From: Crossaster papposus
Taxonomy: Eukaryota > Echinodermata > Asteroidea > Velatida > Solasteridae
DNA length: 64,000 nucleotides
Assembly: GCA_037893245.1 (NCBI GenBank)
Contig: JBAIAA010000877.1
Location: forward strand, 434,001 to 498,000
Direction: 5' to 3'
Shown piece by piece: positions 18,646 through 29,854 of the stretch (the first letter of the stretch is position 1; the number at the start of each line of letters is the position of its first letter). The notes under the pieces were generated by a model. It had not been told where the DNA came from and did no database searches. It saw nothing but the letters and a program-made list of their open reading frames with translations. The position numbers and the translations under genes are program-made.

Positions 18646-20994
18646 GACGGTGAAAATGCTTTGTCGTCTTCCACTAAAATCAAGCCGCCGATCAAGTCGG
18701 AGGGGGCACTTGCGGTTTTATTGCGCAAAGATAGATTATTCTGATTGGCCAATTTTCATCGAGGGCAACGAACTGGGCGCTCCTTGGAAGAAAGGTTGTG
18801 GCGCTGGTTCAACAAAACCTAACTGCCAATTGGTCCATGACTGATCAGTTGGAGGCTTATCCGACAATAATGTAATACCTTTTTTACTTTGTGAATTCCG
18901 CCTGGTCGGGTACTGTCGGCACTCAAAGCAACATGGGCCACTTTCCCAGCTATTGAAATTCCAAAGTAATGGTCGGCCACATGTTGGTCTACTTGCTACA
19001 ATGTACATGTAATACATTTGGTAGGTCAGCTGTCAATCATTGTCTGGGTTGCTTGCTCCAATTTGGAATATATTTGGAAAATACTCCCGAATAATTCTCC
19101 CGTGGTTTTATTTTATTCCTCGTGCACTATAAAGGTGTTTTAGTAAAACTACACCACAGAACCACTTATAAATTGAAAAATGTAACAAGCTCTTACAATT
19201 TCCACATCTTTTTAGGGACAAATTAAATATTATGGTTTTATTAAATAACACCCAGCAAATTATTTATTAAATTTGAATAACCACTTCTTATTAGGACGTT
19301 TAGAAATTCACTTTAAGATTGAAGTACATGCTTCCGGGAGTAATTTGCTGGGATAAAACCTCCGCTCGTGCATTTTAAGGGACAATGCAGGACAACAAAT
19401 AATACCCGTTTTCATTCAAAATCATGCCTTGATTTCTGGGTCTTAATTTAAAGTATTTCAAATATTCATGGCTCAGTTTTAGTATCCTGGGGTCCGCCAT
19501 CGGGATTTTGTACCACCTCGATTTTATTCTTGCTTATTTATTCTTGGCTCGTGTAGGTTTGGTAAATGTTTTTAAAAGCTAGCCTTGGAATTTATGGGCC
19601 ACGAAATAGATCGTTTTTGTCAAATACAAGAAAAATGGAAAATAAATCGTATTCAATTTCCCATTTAAATATGTTGGAAAAATGTTGAGGAGCTCAAAAT
19701 ATTAAGTGTTGAGGTCCCGTTTTCTTGTTTGTTCTTTTTTAAACAATAAAACTAGAAATAAATATTATTATATAAACCTGGAATTTATTTCGCTAGCCTC
19801 GTAATTCAATGGTCAGGTGTATGTCGATTTTGTTAGATACCGGAAAAAACAAGAATAAATCGTATTATTATTTACCCCTGAAATCGGTTGGAAATGTTTT
19901 GGGAAATCAGACAAATAAGTCTTTAAGTACCCTTTCTCTTTTTGTCTATAAAACAAGGAAAATTTTATAATTAACCTTAGAAATATATTTTTTTTACGAC
20001 TAGGGTTTCGTAAATGAACAGGTTCAGGTTTTTTTAACCCCTTTTTTATTTTTACATCTTAATACATTTTGCAAATGAGTACGGCAAACTTTTTAAAAAG
20101 TACTCACACCCAATTTAATGACCATCGGTTGGGCCAAGGGATAAATAAATTCGAGGAATACACCAGCCAAAGCCTTTTAAATACATTCTGTATCTGCCAG
20201 GCAAGGGTTAGTGTAAGTAAATACAATGTATCTTTGTTGGAGATAAGCGGGCCAGGGCAACATTTTTTGAGTAGCCCTTTGTGTTGAGAAACGTCTGCGC
20301 TGAAAGCTAGATAAGAAAGTCAACACCCAATAGCAACGAAGAATTGTTTAACTGGACTTTAGGATTGGATAACGATCTTGTCACTGAGGAAGTAGTGAGC
20401 GGCGCATCGGCTGCAATTGGGTTTGTTGACAAAGGGTACGTTCAGGCGAAGGCGTAAGTTACAATAACTTTTGCGGCACATCTTAAGTTCTGATTTCAGT
20501 GAAGTTTTTCGTTTGTTTGCAAGCAGTTTTAGTACATTTTGTTAAATATCGACTATATCTTGCGAATATCGTACATAATACATGACGCCGGCGCGCAGTA
20601 TATGGTCACGGAACGAATTCTCTCTGTGTGTGGGTGTACATGTACATGTACCTGAAACAAAATATCCAAGATAAGGCTGTCATTAATTTGACAGACAGGT
20701 AACGACAAGCTTTTATGAGAGGACTGAACCACAACGTTTGTGTACAGATTAACGGATTAACTCTACCACAAAGATAATGAGCTGGACCGCAAAGGCGCAA
20801 ACGGGCATGCAAGAAGGGAGTCATTGTATTTTCACGGTGTTTTAACTTTACCTTGAGGTGGTTTAATCGGGCCCCGATTGAGAATATTTTCACGGCGATT
20901 TCACCGATGACACGACGTGTAATCGCCGTGAAAAAACAGTTTCACGGTGATTTAAGTGGGAAAGGTTTTTTTCTATTGTTCAGAAATTCATAGT
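18646..20994. other. no gene seen; one short hairpin
   Basis: Long AT-rich stretch without repeats I could pair within the window. At 20886-20934 TTTTCACGGCGAT pairs with ATCGCCGTGAAAA (13-bp arms), probably a MITE trace. TGTACATGTACATGTACCTG occurs at 20634. Confidence 0.5.
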
Positions 20995-21722
20995 GGTATT
21001 GACATGAATTTTGTCCATAGAAATACGAAATGTAACTTGATACTTATTTCTTATCTTCCATAAGGCCTATCAATTACGTTTGGTAGAACGATTGTGTAAA
21101 ATGACCTGTGACATCGCATAGCACCCCCAAGGCATTATAGTGGTACGGTCGGCATGCACTATTTTTCAAAATCAAAGTGTCTGATGCAGCTTGCGGAATA
21201 CACCTTGAAATTTCACTTTTCATTCAAATCGTATGTAAATCTTAGTACCACAATCTTATTCGTCGATGTGTACTTGCATCTCAGATGGCTTATAGAGGAC
21301 TTCTGTGGCCGTTTTGAGGGTGAAATGGGATGTTTTGGGCAAACATTAGTCCGAGTAACTTGGACCCAAAAATCACCTTTTTCAACACGTGGACATGTCG
21401 GGGGATATCCAAGCAAGAGCCCTTTGTTTGGATCGCTGTACGGAATGTCTGCACATCGATCCCCCATGACCTCCCACACTTATCCCCCAAAATGTCACGG
21501 AAAACGGCCACTTACAAAAATGCTGCTTGTCCCCAGTACTCAGTAGGCACTAAGGATCAAAGAAGACACTAACACTAACAGTATCAGTGTGTTCTTACCT
21601 TTCCAAAAAGTGAGAAAATCAGGCCTCAAAATGTGGAGCAATGTTCGCCGATTCAAATGCACATAATTTATAGCCATTGTTGAGCAAAGTCAACGGCTGT
21701 TACCTGTTTCGTGCACTGTGCT
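20995..21722. repeat. dispersed repeat B, copy 1
   Basis: About 0.7 kb matching 55138-55836 in the same orientation with ~95 % identity and several small indels. It begins at TATTGACATGAATTTTGTCC and ends at GCACTGTGCTGTAGT. Open frames inside it are not conserved by indels in the other copy, so it is not coding. Confidence 0.9.
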
Positions 21723-22336
21723 GTAGTTAGGCAGGATCATGAACAATTTAAGTTATTGCAATTTCTTCAAATTGTACATTATCTGAAAGAGCTCGGAAAA
21801 AGGAAAAAAATGAGGGGTAAATGATGTCAATATGTTAACTCGAAGGAAAGTTATGATTTTTTTTAGTGATCGTGTTTTTTGGCCGTTTAGGTGTGAAATA
21901 AGCCCCAAAGTTGTGACCTATTCACGGGAGTCACGTAATACGGTACGTGGCCGCGGCCGCGGCGCGCACTGTGTGGTGCTGCATAGTCCACCCCTGTTGC
22001 GTGATTTGATGGTATCGTCCAACCGTGACGTTTATGTTGAATATTTATATTGCTGGCTGAGCGCGCGTAACGCGATACATTCATTATGCACATTGCACCC
22101 ACGAGGCATGTCAAGTCTAGTTTACGTATTGCCTCGCCGATGGGCCGCGCAACTAGTTTTTTGTGCAACATATACATCGTCAATGAGCCATTCATATTGC
22201 ACAGTTTTCGGAAAGGAATTTTCCTTAAAAAAGCCTTCACACCACAAATTAGAACCAATTTTTTTTCAAAAGACTGAAAAACCTTCTTTTAAAAGAAAAA
22301 AATGATACTAAAATAGAAATAAAAAAAAGAATTCAA
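21723..22336. other. no gene seen
   Basis: Includes a CpG-rich patch at 21940-22180 (GGCCGCGGCCGCGGCGCGC). Overlapping open frames on both strands here show no known protein. Confidence 0.4.
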
Positions 22337-22370
22337 AAGTGGATTTAAAACCACAACCTACAGCTCACGA
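22337..22370 (-). other. 3' half of a tRNA-like sequence split by a transposon
   Basis: On the minus strand the segment contains GGTTTTAAATCC, a degraded B box. Its 5' half lies at 24000-24045 beyond the inserted element. See that entry. Confidence 0.45.
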
Positions 22371-22379
22371 GGCCCAACA
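22370..22379. repeat. 10-bp target-site duplication, left copy
   Basis: AGGCCCAACA, repeated at 23991-24000 on the other side of the foldback element. Confidence 0.8.
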
Positions 22380-23990
22380 TAGTCTTGGCCAAGACCAAGC
22401 TAGCCCGTTCATTTGTTCCGCGGCGCGCCGTCCGTATTATCTGGGATTATTGAGGGCGCCCTTTATTATCGCCATAATTCCTGGATCTCTTCCAGTAGCT
22501 TGGGGTGCGTTCCGCTTACGCGAACGTTGCCAACGTTGGCCAACGTTTGCGTTGTTCGCTTGAGTGGAACGCAATGTGCGCCAATTATGTTGGCGAACGT
22601 TAGCGAAAACGGCGAACGACATTCCGAGCTGTTCGCTGTTGGTCAGTGACGTATTTTAAAGATGGTGAAAAGGTTAGCAGACGGCAGTGTTCTTTACACA
22701 GTTTTGATTTACGTTTCATACTTTTCGTTATAAATGGTGGATTGTTTTGAGCAGTTACAGGGATCTTTTAAAGAAAAATAGTGAGTTGGACAAAAAGTAG
22801 CCAAGCAAACGATGTTACTGTCAATGGGCGCCGCCATTTTGAAAACGTATTTTTTTAAATATCGTTCCACTTCAACTAACGCCAACTCAAAACGTAGGCG
22901 AACGTTCGTGCAAACAGTTCGCGTAAGTGGAACGCACCCCAAGTCTTGGCGCATCGGTCACGTGAACCCGGAAAATTCCGAGGACATTCCAAGCATAGCT
23001 CAAATAGCTACTCGCCCCCGCATGCGCACTAAGTCGTTTTTGTTTAATGTGGTGTTCGATTATTATAGTCTGGTTCCCAGACCAAATATTTCTGACTATT
23101 TGTGATTTTTCATTTATTATTTAGCCGTTAATGTCACGTGACCAACAACTGGAGGAATTGCTTAACGTTCGCGATGTTCGAGTGTTTCCAGGTTTTTATA
23201 AAATAAAACTCACATTAGCAAAGGTCAACACCAGACGAAATGCCTAAGACTATCACAGTCATTGTAGTCATTGTGCTATTTTTTTGGAAAGAGCCGTTAG
23301 AATTTGAATTGTTGCGTCGTAGCTACGCTGCTTGTATCGCGTCATTATCTATTTTGTTGTCGCCGGCTGCTACCTGACCGGACGTGTAAGAAACCACATT
23401 TGGCTATACGTCTAAATTGTAGTGTAGGTCAGGTAGCCGCCGGCGACAACAAATAGATAATGACGCGATGATACAAGCAGCGTAGCTATGACGACGCAAC
23501 AATTCAAATTCTAACGGCTCTTTCCAAAAAAATAGCACAATGACTACAATGACTGTGATAGTCTTAGGCATTTCGTCTGGTGTTGACCTTTGCTAATGTG
23601 AGTTTTATTTTATAAAAACCTGGAAACACTCGAACATCGCGAACGTTAAGCAATTCCTCCAGTTGTTGGTCACGTGACATTAACGGCTAAATAATAAATG
23701 AAAAATCACAAATAGTCAGAAATATTTGGTCTGGGAACCAGACTATAATAATCGAACACCACATTAAACAAAAACGACTTAGTGCGCATGCGGGGGCGAG
23801 TAGCTATTTGAGCTATGCTTGGAACGTCCTCGGAATTTTCCGGGTTCACGTGACCGATGCGCCAAGACCAAGCTAGTGGAAGAGATCCAGGAATTATGGC
23901 GATAATAAAGGGCGCCCTCAATAATCCCAGATAATACGGACGGCGCGCCGCGGAACAAATGAACGGGCTAGCTTGGTCTTGGCCAAGACT
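22380..23990. mobile_element. Mutator-like foldback element with ~600-bp inverted arms
   Basis: The ends AGTCTTGGCCAAGACCAAGC and its reverse complement begin two arms that pair over about 600 bp once a nested 439-bp insertion in the left arm (22502-22940) is removed. The loop is about 60 bp around 23370-23425. A 10-bp AGGCCCAACA duplication flanks it. Long arms and a 9-11-bp duplication fit Mutator-type DNA transposons; no transposase is encoded. The arms are almost identical, so the insertion is recent or the arms convert each other. Confidence 0.8.
22502..22940. mobile_element. 439-bp MITE with GGGGTGCGTTCC ends, copy 1
   Basis: The ends are GGGGTGCGTTCCgCTTACGCGAAC-like and its complement, with several CCAACGTT words just inside. 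It interrupts the left arm of the foldback element; the right arm gives the empty site. A second copy of exactly the same length lies at 57465-57903 in inverted orientation relative to its internal sequence. The target duplication is unclear (see findings). Confidence 0.85.
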
Positions 23991-23999
23991 AGGCCCAAC

Positions 24000-24045
24000 A
24001 CCCTAACCACTACACTACCTCGGGCTACGGTATCCGGTACAAGAT
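24000..24045 (-). other. 5' half of a tRNA-like sequence
   Basis: The minus strand reads GAGGTAGTGTAGTGGTTAGG, a good tRNA A-box region. Joined to 22337-22370 across the foldback it forms a ~70-nt tRNA-like body. The acceptor stem does not close, so it is a tRNA pseudogene or SINE head. Confidence 0.45.
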
Positions 24046-24635
24046 GCTGGTGTTTCACTAACTTGTCTAACCATGTTGCGTAATCATACTGTAGCGCCCT
24101 CTTGCGTTATTCTATATACATTTATTAATCACTGGTATGTACGCCGTGGGCGCGCGATGTATGCTTTAAATATAACAAAAAGGGCCGGGCCGGGAGTACT
24201 AATTTAATGTCAAAACTTAAATTTACATCAAGTATTTCTAATGACAAACACCGTTGTCCATTTATAATGTTAACACAATCCATTAACATTTTCCATTAAT
24301 TATTATTTTTTGTTTTTCAGGGAGAAGAGGATAAAGAAACTGAAAAGACAAGAATTATTTCTCATGTTTTGGCGTTTTCTTTTTGTGTTAAATTTAAATA
24401 TTAAATCATTCTGAACAAATACGGTACCTACAAATTACGAAAATATTTGCCTTTTTACCTTGGAAATTATAGTACTAAGATTTGACATTTTGATGTAAAA
24501 TACACGTTTATTTCTGTATATGTAGGCATTACACGTACGTCCTTCAAACTTGCTCTATGGTTAAAACATGCAGGAAGGAACGTTAAAATAATCCAAAAGG
24601 TAAATTTGCGAAGAAAAAGAATAACGTTAACGATA
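24046..24635. other. no gene established
   Basis: A polypyrimidine tract ending TTTTTCAG at 24320 precedes a 27-codon open segment to TAA, which could be a small terminal exon but has no partner. The rest is AT-rich. Confidence 0.3.
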
Positions 24636-24712
24636 ACCGGGATCGAACCACATATCATTCGATCCATAGCGCGCCTCTCTACCAACTAGGCTATCGGCGA
24701 GTTGGTTGAAGA
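24636..24712 (-). repeat. tRNA-derived SINE head, copy 1
   Basis: Minus strand: A box in TAGCCTAGTTGGTAGAGAGG, B box GGTTCGATCCC, 45 bp apart. The D arm does not pair well. The flanking AAAGAATAACGTTAACGATA and AGCGAACCGCTACACG blocks recur around 41640-41880, marking a SINE family. Confidence 0.65.
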
Positions 24713-25202
24713 CAGCTGTTTTTTTACAGTTCTTAATGTAGTTCTATAAAAAATAGCGAACCGCTACACGGGTTAATATTAAGTGGTGTCTGATTAATTG
24801 AATAATTTAGATTTATTCATCTATTCCTTGCCAACTGATTGGCTGGTGGGGAAGTGAGAAATGGTCGAATCTAAGATAGGGGTGTGCAATGTTTCATACT
24901 TCGTGCACATATTAAACCACATTTGCCGCTAGTTCTCAAAGCTTACCGCTAGTAATATTAAATAAAAAGAGTGGTTTCTATGACTAACAAGGGTATATTG
25001 TTTCGTTCTTTTGCATTAAAAATTACATAATGTTAACTCTAAAAGTCAGTTTTTTATCGTTGAAGTTGGTGCATCAAATTTGAATTGCCCGCACGTTGTA
25101 AAAGTTGGACGGGTGTTACGGTCTTGATTTTCGGCCACAACTTCTACGTCCAAAAGAGCCTCCACGAGGGCGCCACCAACGACCGCTGCCGTGATCCTGC
25201 CT
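24713..25202. other. no gene seen
   Basis: AT-rich unique sequence including the SINE 3' region to about 24775. Confidence 0.5.
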
Positions 25203-25415
25203 ACTGTAGTGGGTGGCTAAAAATACTAGTTGAGTACACCGTCCAAAACATGTTTCTTTGACCTATACATACGTCAAAGATACACGTCTTTTATAAAAAC
25301 GAACTTTCTCCATACTGAACAGTGAACAGGCACCTTTTTTACCTTTGACGTTGCCTTTTCAACTCCAAATAAAATATTGAAAGGAAAAGTTACTAACCGC
25401 AGTTTCATAATCATA
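25203..25415. repeat. dispersed repeat C, copy 1 (empty site for the Helitron)
   Basis: CTGTAGTGGGTGGCTAAAAA through CGCAGTTTCATAATCATA matches 55829-56081. In the second copy a Helitron begins right after CATAA; here the sequence continues uninterrupted, giving the pre-insertion site A|T at 25410/25411. Confidence 0.85.
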
Positions 25416-26458
25416 TACACAGGCCAAACTTAAGGGCGCCGCCATTACTAAAACTATTCGCGCCTCGACTTTTGAGGGCGCTACACATTATTTTGGTCAA
25501 AACATTCGCTTCAGACGCATCGCGTCCAAAAGCGAAAAATCTATTATTATATTTTGTTTTCATTTTTTTTTTCAAGACCCATTTTTACTGTGTTTGTTTT
25601 TGTACCAACTTGTCTCTCACCAAAATTTCGCGAGGATTTTCTCTCCACTGATGTTCACTCCGAACCGTTGAGGGTGTCTGACCCTAGTGCTCGGGATAGC
25701 CGGGCTAGGTAGCCCTTTCGCTGGACTCTGTTGTTCTCTAACACAACTTACTGCTAGATGGACCTTGCTGTAGGCCCAACTCGGATTCGCAGTTTGCTTA
25801 CTATTGACGAATATGTTTCAATCAGCAGGTAGACCCAGCCTTGTATTTTACACCCCAAGCGACGAGGTGTGGTGGTCGACTTCAGATTACTCTTTAGTCG
25901 ATGGGACCCTTCCACACAAATTGAAAGGTCCCAGTGATTCAGGTACACCCCCCTGCTACACCTGGCTGGGGCAGTAGAGGGAGCTTAACCCCTCACTGGT
26001 GCTATGAATAACACTCCCCTCACCCAAAAAGTATACATCCTCCAGATTATAAGCTAGAAGAGTTAAGTACTCAAATGGTGTTTAAAGCACACAGGAACAT
26101 TTACATTCATTTCAAAAATAACCTAGCGAATGATTAGGCCAGATAAAAAACAAAACTAGTTTCTAGTCCAGATGATTTTTGGTTATAGGGTCGTATCATA
26201 TAATAATAATTAGACTCCACTAATAAAAAAAAATAAGAATTAGGATTGGTAGAAAAGTGCCGATGTGAATATGACTCAGATTTTTGTCACTTTTAATTTA
26301 TTTAAAAACTTTTGTTGTAGCAAAAAATTGATCCACACGAGGATAAGAAACAATATATTCATGATTTGGCCTTATAAAAAGCTTACATGGATTAAAGATT
26401 GTACTGGTCCCCCCTTGTTTATTTCATCTGGTTTGTCGTCTAGAAGAAAACAGAAAAA
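25416..26458. other. no gene seen
   Basis: Contains CpG-containing sequence near 25640-25990 with a short minus-strand open frame that I cannot identify. The remainder is AT-rich. Confidence 0.4.
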
Positions 26459-26518
26459 CCAATGTAGGTAATTTTAACGATCATTCAAATGACTGATCGT
26501 TGAAAATTACTTACATTG
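26459..26518. repeat. 60-bp imperfect palindrome
   Basis: CAATGTAgGTAATTTTAACG and its partner CGTTGAAAATTACTTACATTG-like arm enclose a short CATTCAAATG loop. Unrelated to neighbouring repeats. Confidence 0.7.
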
Positions 26519-26700
26519 TTGTTTTTTCTTATTATGTACGGTTATGATATTGGGTGTTCCTATAATCACGGCTTTAGCAACTGCTGCGTTTTTTGAGAGA
26601 CACCTTGTAGTTAGAGAAGTTGTCAGTAAAGATACCAAACATTTTTGTTTTTTAAGAGCTAAAGATTGCAAACTGCATAAAGTCCTGGCTGCAAGACGTC

Positions 26701-27051
26701 CTAATCGCGGTATGCAGCGCTCCGTAGGCCGCCGATGCAGGCGCCCTCTAACGCCTAACGTGACCACGCCCTTAGCTTCGAATAGAACGTCTTGGCTAAC
26801 TAACTTAATCGCTCGAAAAAATCGCACGTGTGTGTGACGTTGTGTGTACAATCTCGTGACGTAACATGGTCAAGTTTCTGTTACGTCACGTAATTATGCA
26901 CGCAACGTCACACGCGCATGCAAATGCGACACAATTATGCTTAATAATTTTCCGAGCGATTGTTGGTTAGCCAAGACGTCCTATTCGAAGGTCATGGCGT
27001 GGTCTACGTTTAGAGGATGCCCTCATAGGCAGCCTACGATACCGCGATTAG
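26701..27051. mobile_element. 351-bp foldback MITE at the start of repeat A1
   Basis: The ends CTAATCGCGGTAT and ATACCGCGATTAG pair, and the arms continue through CTTCGAATAG, ACGTCTTGGCTAAC and ATCGCTCG to about 100 bp each. The centre has ACGTCAC/GTGACGT words. A truncated version lacking the outer left arm starts repeat A2 at 36282. Confidence 0.8.
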
Positions 27052-27871
27052 AATGCCAAAAATGTTTTCTTATTTTTTTCTATATTTTTTTTTTACATAT
27101 AATTGTATTTTATACCTTTATATAACATTGTACTATGGATAAGCATTCAGCCATTGAGCTGATTTTTGAATTTTGTTGTGATTGTAAATTAGTGTATACA
27201 CAAGAAATTTAGACAATTAAAGAACCTTTAATGAAACTGAATTATTGTGTGTATCTTTTTATTATTAGGTGTGGTTGAGGTCTGCAGTTAAAACTTCGTT
27301 TTTACAAACCTAATACTACTGGTTGGCACAAGTCCGGTATATTGGAAATAGAGGTAACATTGTAAGGGTGTAGTGTTGCATTTTTGTTTTTAATTGGCTA
27401 ATATTTGAGTTTTTGGAAAACATTTAAATTGTAAGGGGGCTAGCCTTGCATTTTTATTAAAATGTGCAAAAATGCGATTTTTGAATTAATTGAATTAATT
27501 GAATTAATGTAAGGTGTTAGCCTTGTACTTTTATTAAAATTAACAAAATAATTACTTTTGGGAAAACATTTAAATTGTAAGGGGTTAGTTAATAGCATTG
27601 GATTTTTATTAAAATTACACAAATAAACCACAAGAGAAACTGACTATGTGAATATGCACATTTACAAATAATGCAAACTCAGTTTTACTTGTGGTTTATT
27701 TGAGTATTATAAAATAAAACGTCGTATCCTTATTGAGTGATCCCCACAATGTCGCTTCCCAGGTTGTATCGTACAATTGGGTGTGATCCCTGGCTAAACG
27801 GCATTCTGGTGTTTTTGACTTATTATGCCCTCGAACAAAGATACTGACCATTTGGAATACCACCAACATAG

Positions 27872-27938
27872 GGCAAGATAGCTCAGTTGGTAGATCGCCC
27901 AACCGGAATTCTAGAGATCGCAGGTTCAACGCCTTGCC
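27872..27938 (+). other. tRNA-like sequence in repeat A1
   Basis: GGCAAGATAGCTCAGTTGGT at the 5' end and GCAGGTTCAACGCCTTGCC at the 3' end give an A box, a B box and six of seven acceptor pairs. At 67 nt it is short and the D and T stems are poor, so it is probably a tRNA-derived relic. It is conserved in A2 at 37273-37339. Confidence 0.5.
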
Positions 27939-28246
27939 AATTTCTTTGTTCACTTTTAATTTTATTAAAATTGACCACAAATGTACTTGTCTTTAAGAAA
28001 AAAAATGTAAGGGGTTATAGCCTTGCATTTTTATAAAATTGGCCTATTTGTTTTATTTTTTAGATAAATTAAACATTGAAAGGGGTTAGCCTTGCATTTT
28101 TATTAAATTGTTTCCAAATTAACAATATAGAACATTTTTAAATTGTGAGGGGTTAGCCTTGACCTTCGCCATGACCTTTGAATATGTCGTCTTGGCTAAC
28201 TCGCATAATCGCTCGGGAAATTACGAGCGGAATTTGCATGTGCGTC

Positions 28247-29854
28247 ATAATGAAAACTTTAACCCGATTTCAAGCAAAAGCTCAAACTGGTTTGTACGGA
28301 AGCCCGTTAGGGCCACGTACCTCTTTCTCTTTCACAGAGGTTCGTTTCTCTTTCACAGAGGTTCGTTTCTCTTTCGCGGTGGTGCGTTTCTCTTTCAGAA
28401 CGTGTGTCTCTCTCTTTCAAGGGGCAAGTCCATTTTTCACAGGGGTGCATTTATCATGTATTGCGATTAAGTCGCGGCCGCGAGTTAGTATGTCGCGGCC
28501 GCGACTTATTATGTCGCGGCCGCGACTTACTAACTCGCGGCCGCGACATAATTAAGTCGCGGCCGCGACATAATAAGTCGCGGCCGCGACATAATTAAGT
28601 CGCGGCCGCGAGTTAGTAAGTCGCGGCCGCGACATAATTAAGTCGCGGCCGCGACATAATTAAGTCGCGGCCGCGACATAATTAAGTCGCGGCCGCGAGT
28701 TAGTAAGTCGCGGCCGCGACATAATTAAGTCGCGGCCGCGAGTTAGTAAGTCGCGGCCGCCACATAATAAGTCGCGGCCGCGACATACTAACTCGCGGCC
28801 GCGACTTAATCGCAATACATGATAAATGCACCCCTGTGAAAAATGGACTTGCCCCTTGAAAGAGAGACACACGTTCTGAAAGAGAAACGCACCACCGCGA
28901 AAGAGAAACGAACTTCTGTGAAAGAGAAACGAACCTCTGTGAAAGAGAAAGAGGTACCTGGCCCTAACGGGCTTCCGTAGGTTTGTGTGTGTGCAGCAGC
29001 AGAGAGAGTTGACCTTCCTAATTATAACACCCGCAGCGCGCACAGACAATGGAAATCTCCCCCACGTGGGTTATTCCATTACGATTTATGGGGGAGTTTA
29101 AACGACAAGTAGTACATCATGTACATTTGTACAGTCGAACAATTACCCTTGGACTTCTTGTTAGGCATTAGGCTATAACATGTTTAATTCACTACAGTAA
29201 ACAGAAAGAAATACATGCTAATTTGTAATGTAAAACAAACAAGCGATAGAAATGAACATTGACATACACGATCGTAAAATCAACAGCACGTGTGCACGTA
29301 CATATACGTGTGTATGTTTTCATAAACCTATGGGGAGAATGCAGTAGTCCTAGCGTGATTCAAAAGGTCACCAAGCCGGGTACCGAAGTAGAAAATGCGT
29401 GATTGGACACTATTTTTGATCATGAATGGGCGGCCGAACTAAACAACCAATCAATGTATGTATTATGTCACTGGAAAGCTATTGGAATCGGCTACACAAA
29501 TCCGTTCACCAGGAGTCTGTACGACAAGCGGTTATTGATATACGACCTGCTGAACGTAAAAAAGTGTACCCAAAAGGGCGAAATGTCATCGCGTCCCATT
29601 GAAAACGTGGCTTGAAGCACACACTTCCCTAACATTTGGCGAGACCCCTGAAGGTAGCATGATATCGAGAGTTAGATTTTAAAAAAGCTTAATGTGTCTA
29701 TTTTTAGAAACCGTTCACCAGAAATTTACAGCTCATTTAGTTTTAAAGATACGTTCGGTTTTGTAAAAAAAAATGCTGCATTTTTGGGTCATTTCCCGTG
29801 TTGAAGCGCGCGTGCATTGTTTTGGTTGAGCAGATGACTGTAAGTTTTCATTAT
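28247..29854. mobile_element. 1.6-kb non-autonomous DNA element inserted in repeat A1
   Basis: It begins ATAATGAAAACTT and ends AAGTTTTCATTAT (13-bp inverted ends). The uninterrupted A2 copy defines it as an insertion between GCATGnGCGT and GTGATGTTGCG. It contains the foldback at 28295-28979 and a 70-codon open frame (29403-29615) of unknown nature. No transposase is visible. Confidence 0.7.
28295..28979. mobile_element. foldback element with sixteen GCGGCCGC palindromes
   Basis: Inverted arms of about 175 bp start TACGGAAGCCCGTTAGGGCC and contain TCTCTTTCACAGAGGTTCGT repeats. Between them lie 16 copies of (G)TCGCGGCCGCGA(C), one with a single change, each separated by a 7-9-bp A/T spacer so that the period is 21-22 bp. 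GGTTTG at 28289-28294 and 28980-28985 is a 6-bp target duplication. Open frames inside are by-products. Confidence 0.9.

Noticed and set aside
21154..21572. 130- and 80-codon frames in repeat B
   Set aside because: The second copy at 55 kb has indels that break them.
21832..22305. 157-codon plus and 123-codon minus frames
   Set aside because: They overlap on opposite strands in a CpG-rich patch, with no domain, splice or conservation support.
27872..27938. Functional tRNA gene
   Set aside because: At 67 nt with poor D and T stems, and embedded in a dispersed repeat; a relic is more likely.
28159..29049. Frames of 103-129 codons with Arg/Pro/Ser repeats
   Set aside because: Products of the foldback arms and GCGGCCGC array; the same peptide appears on both strands because of the inversion.
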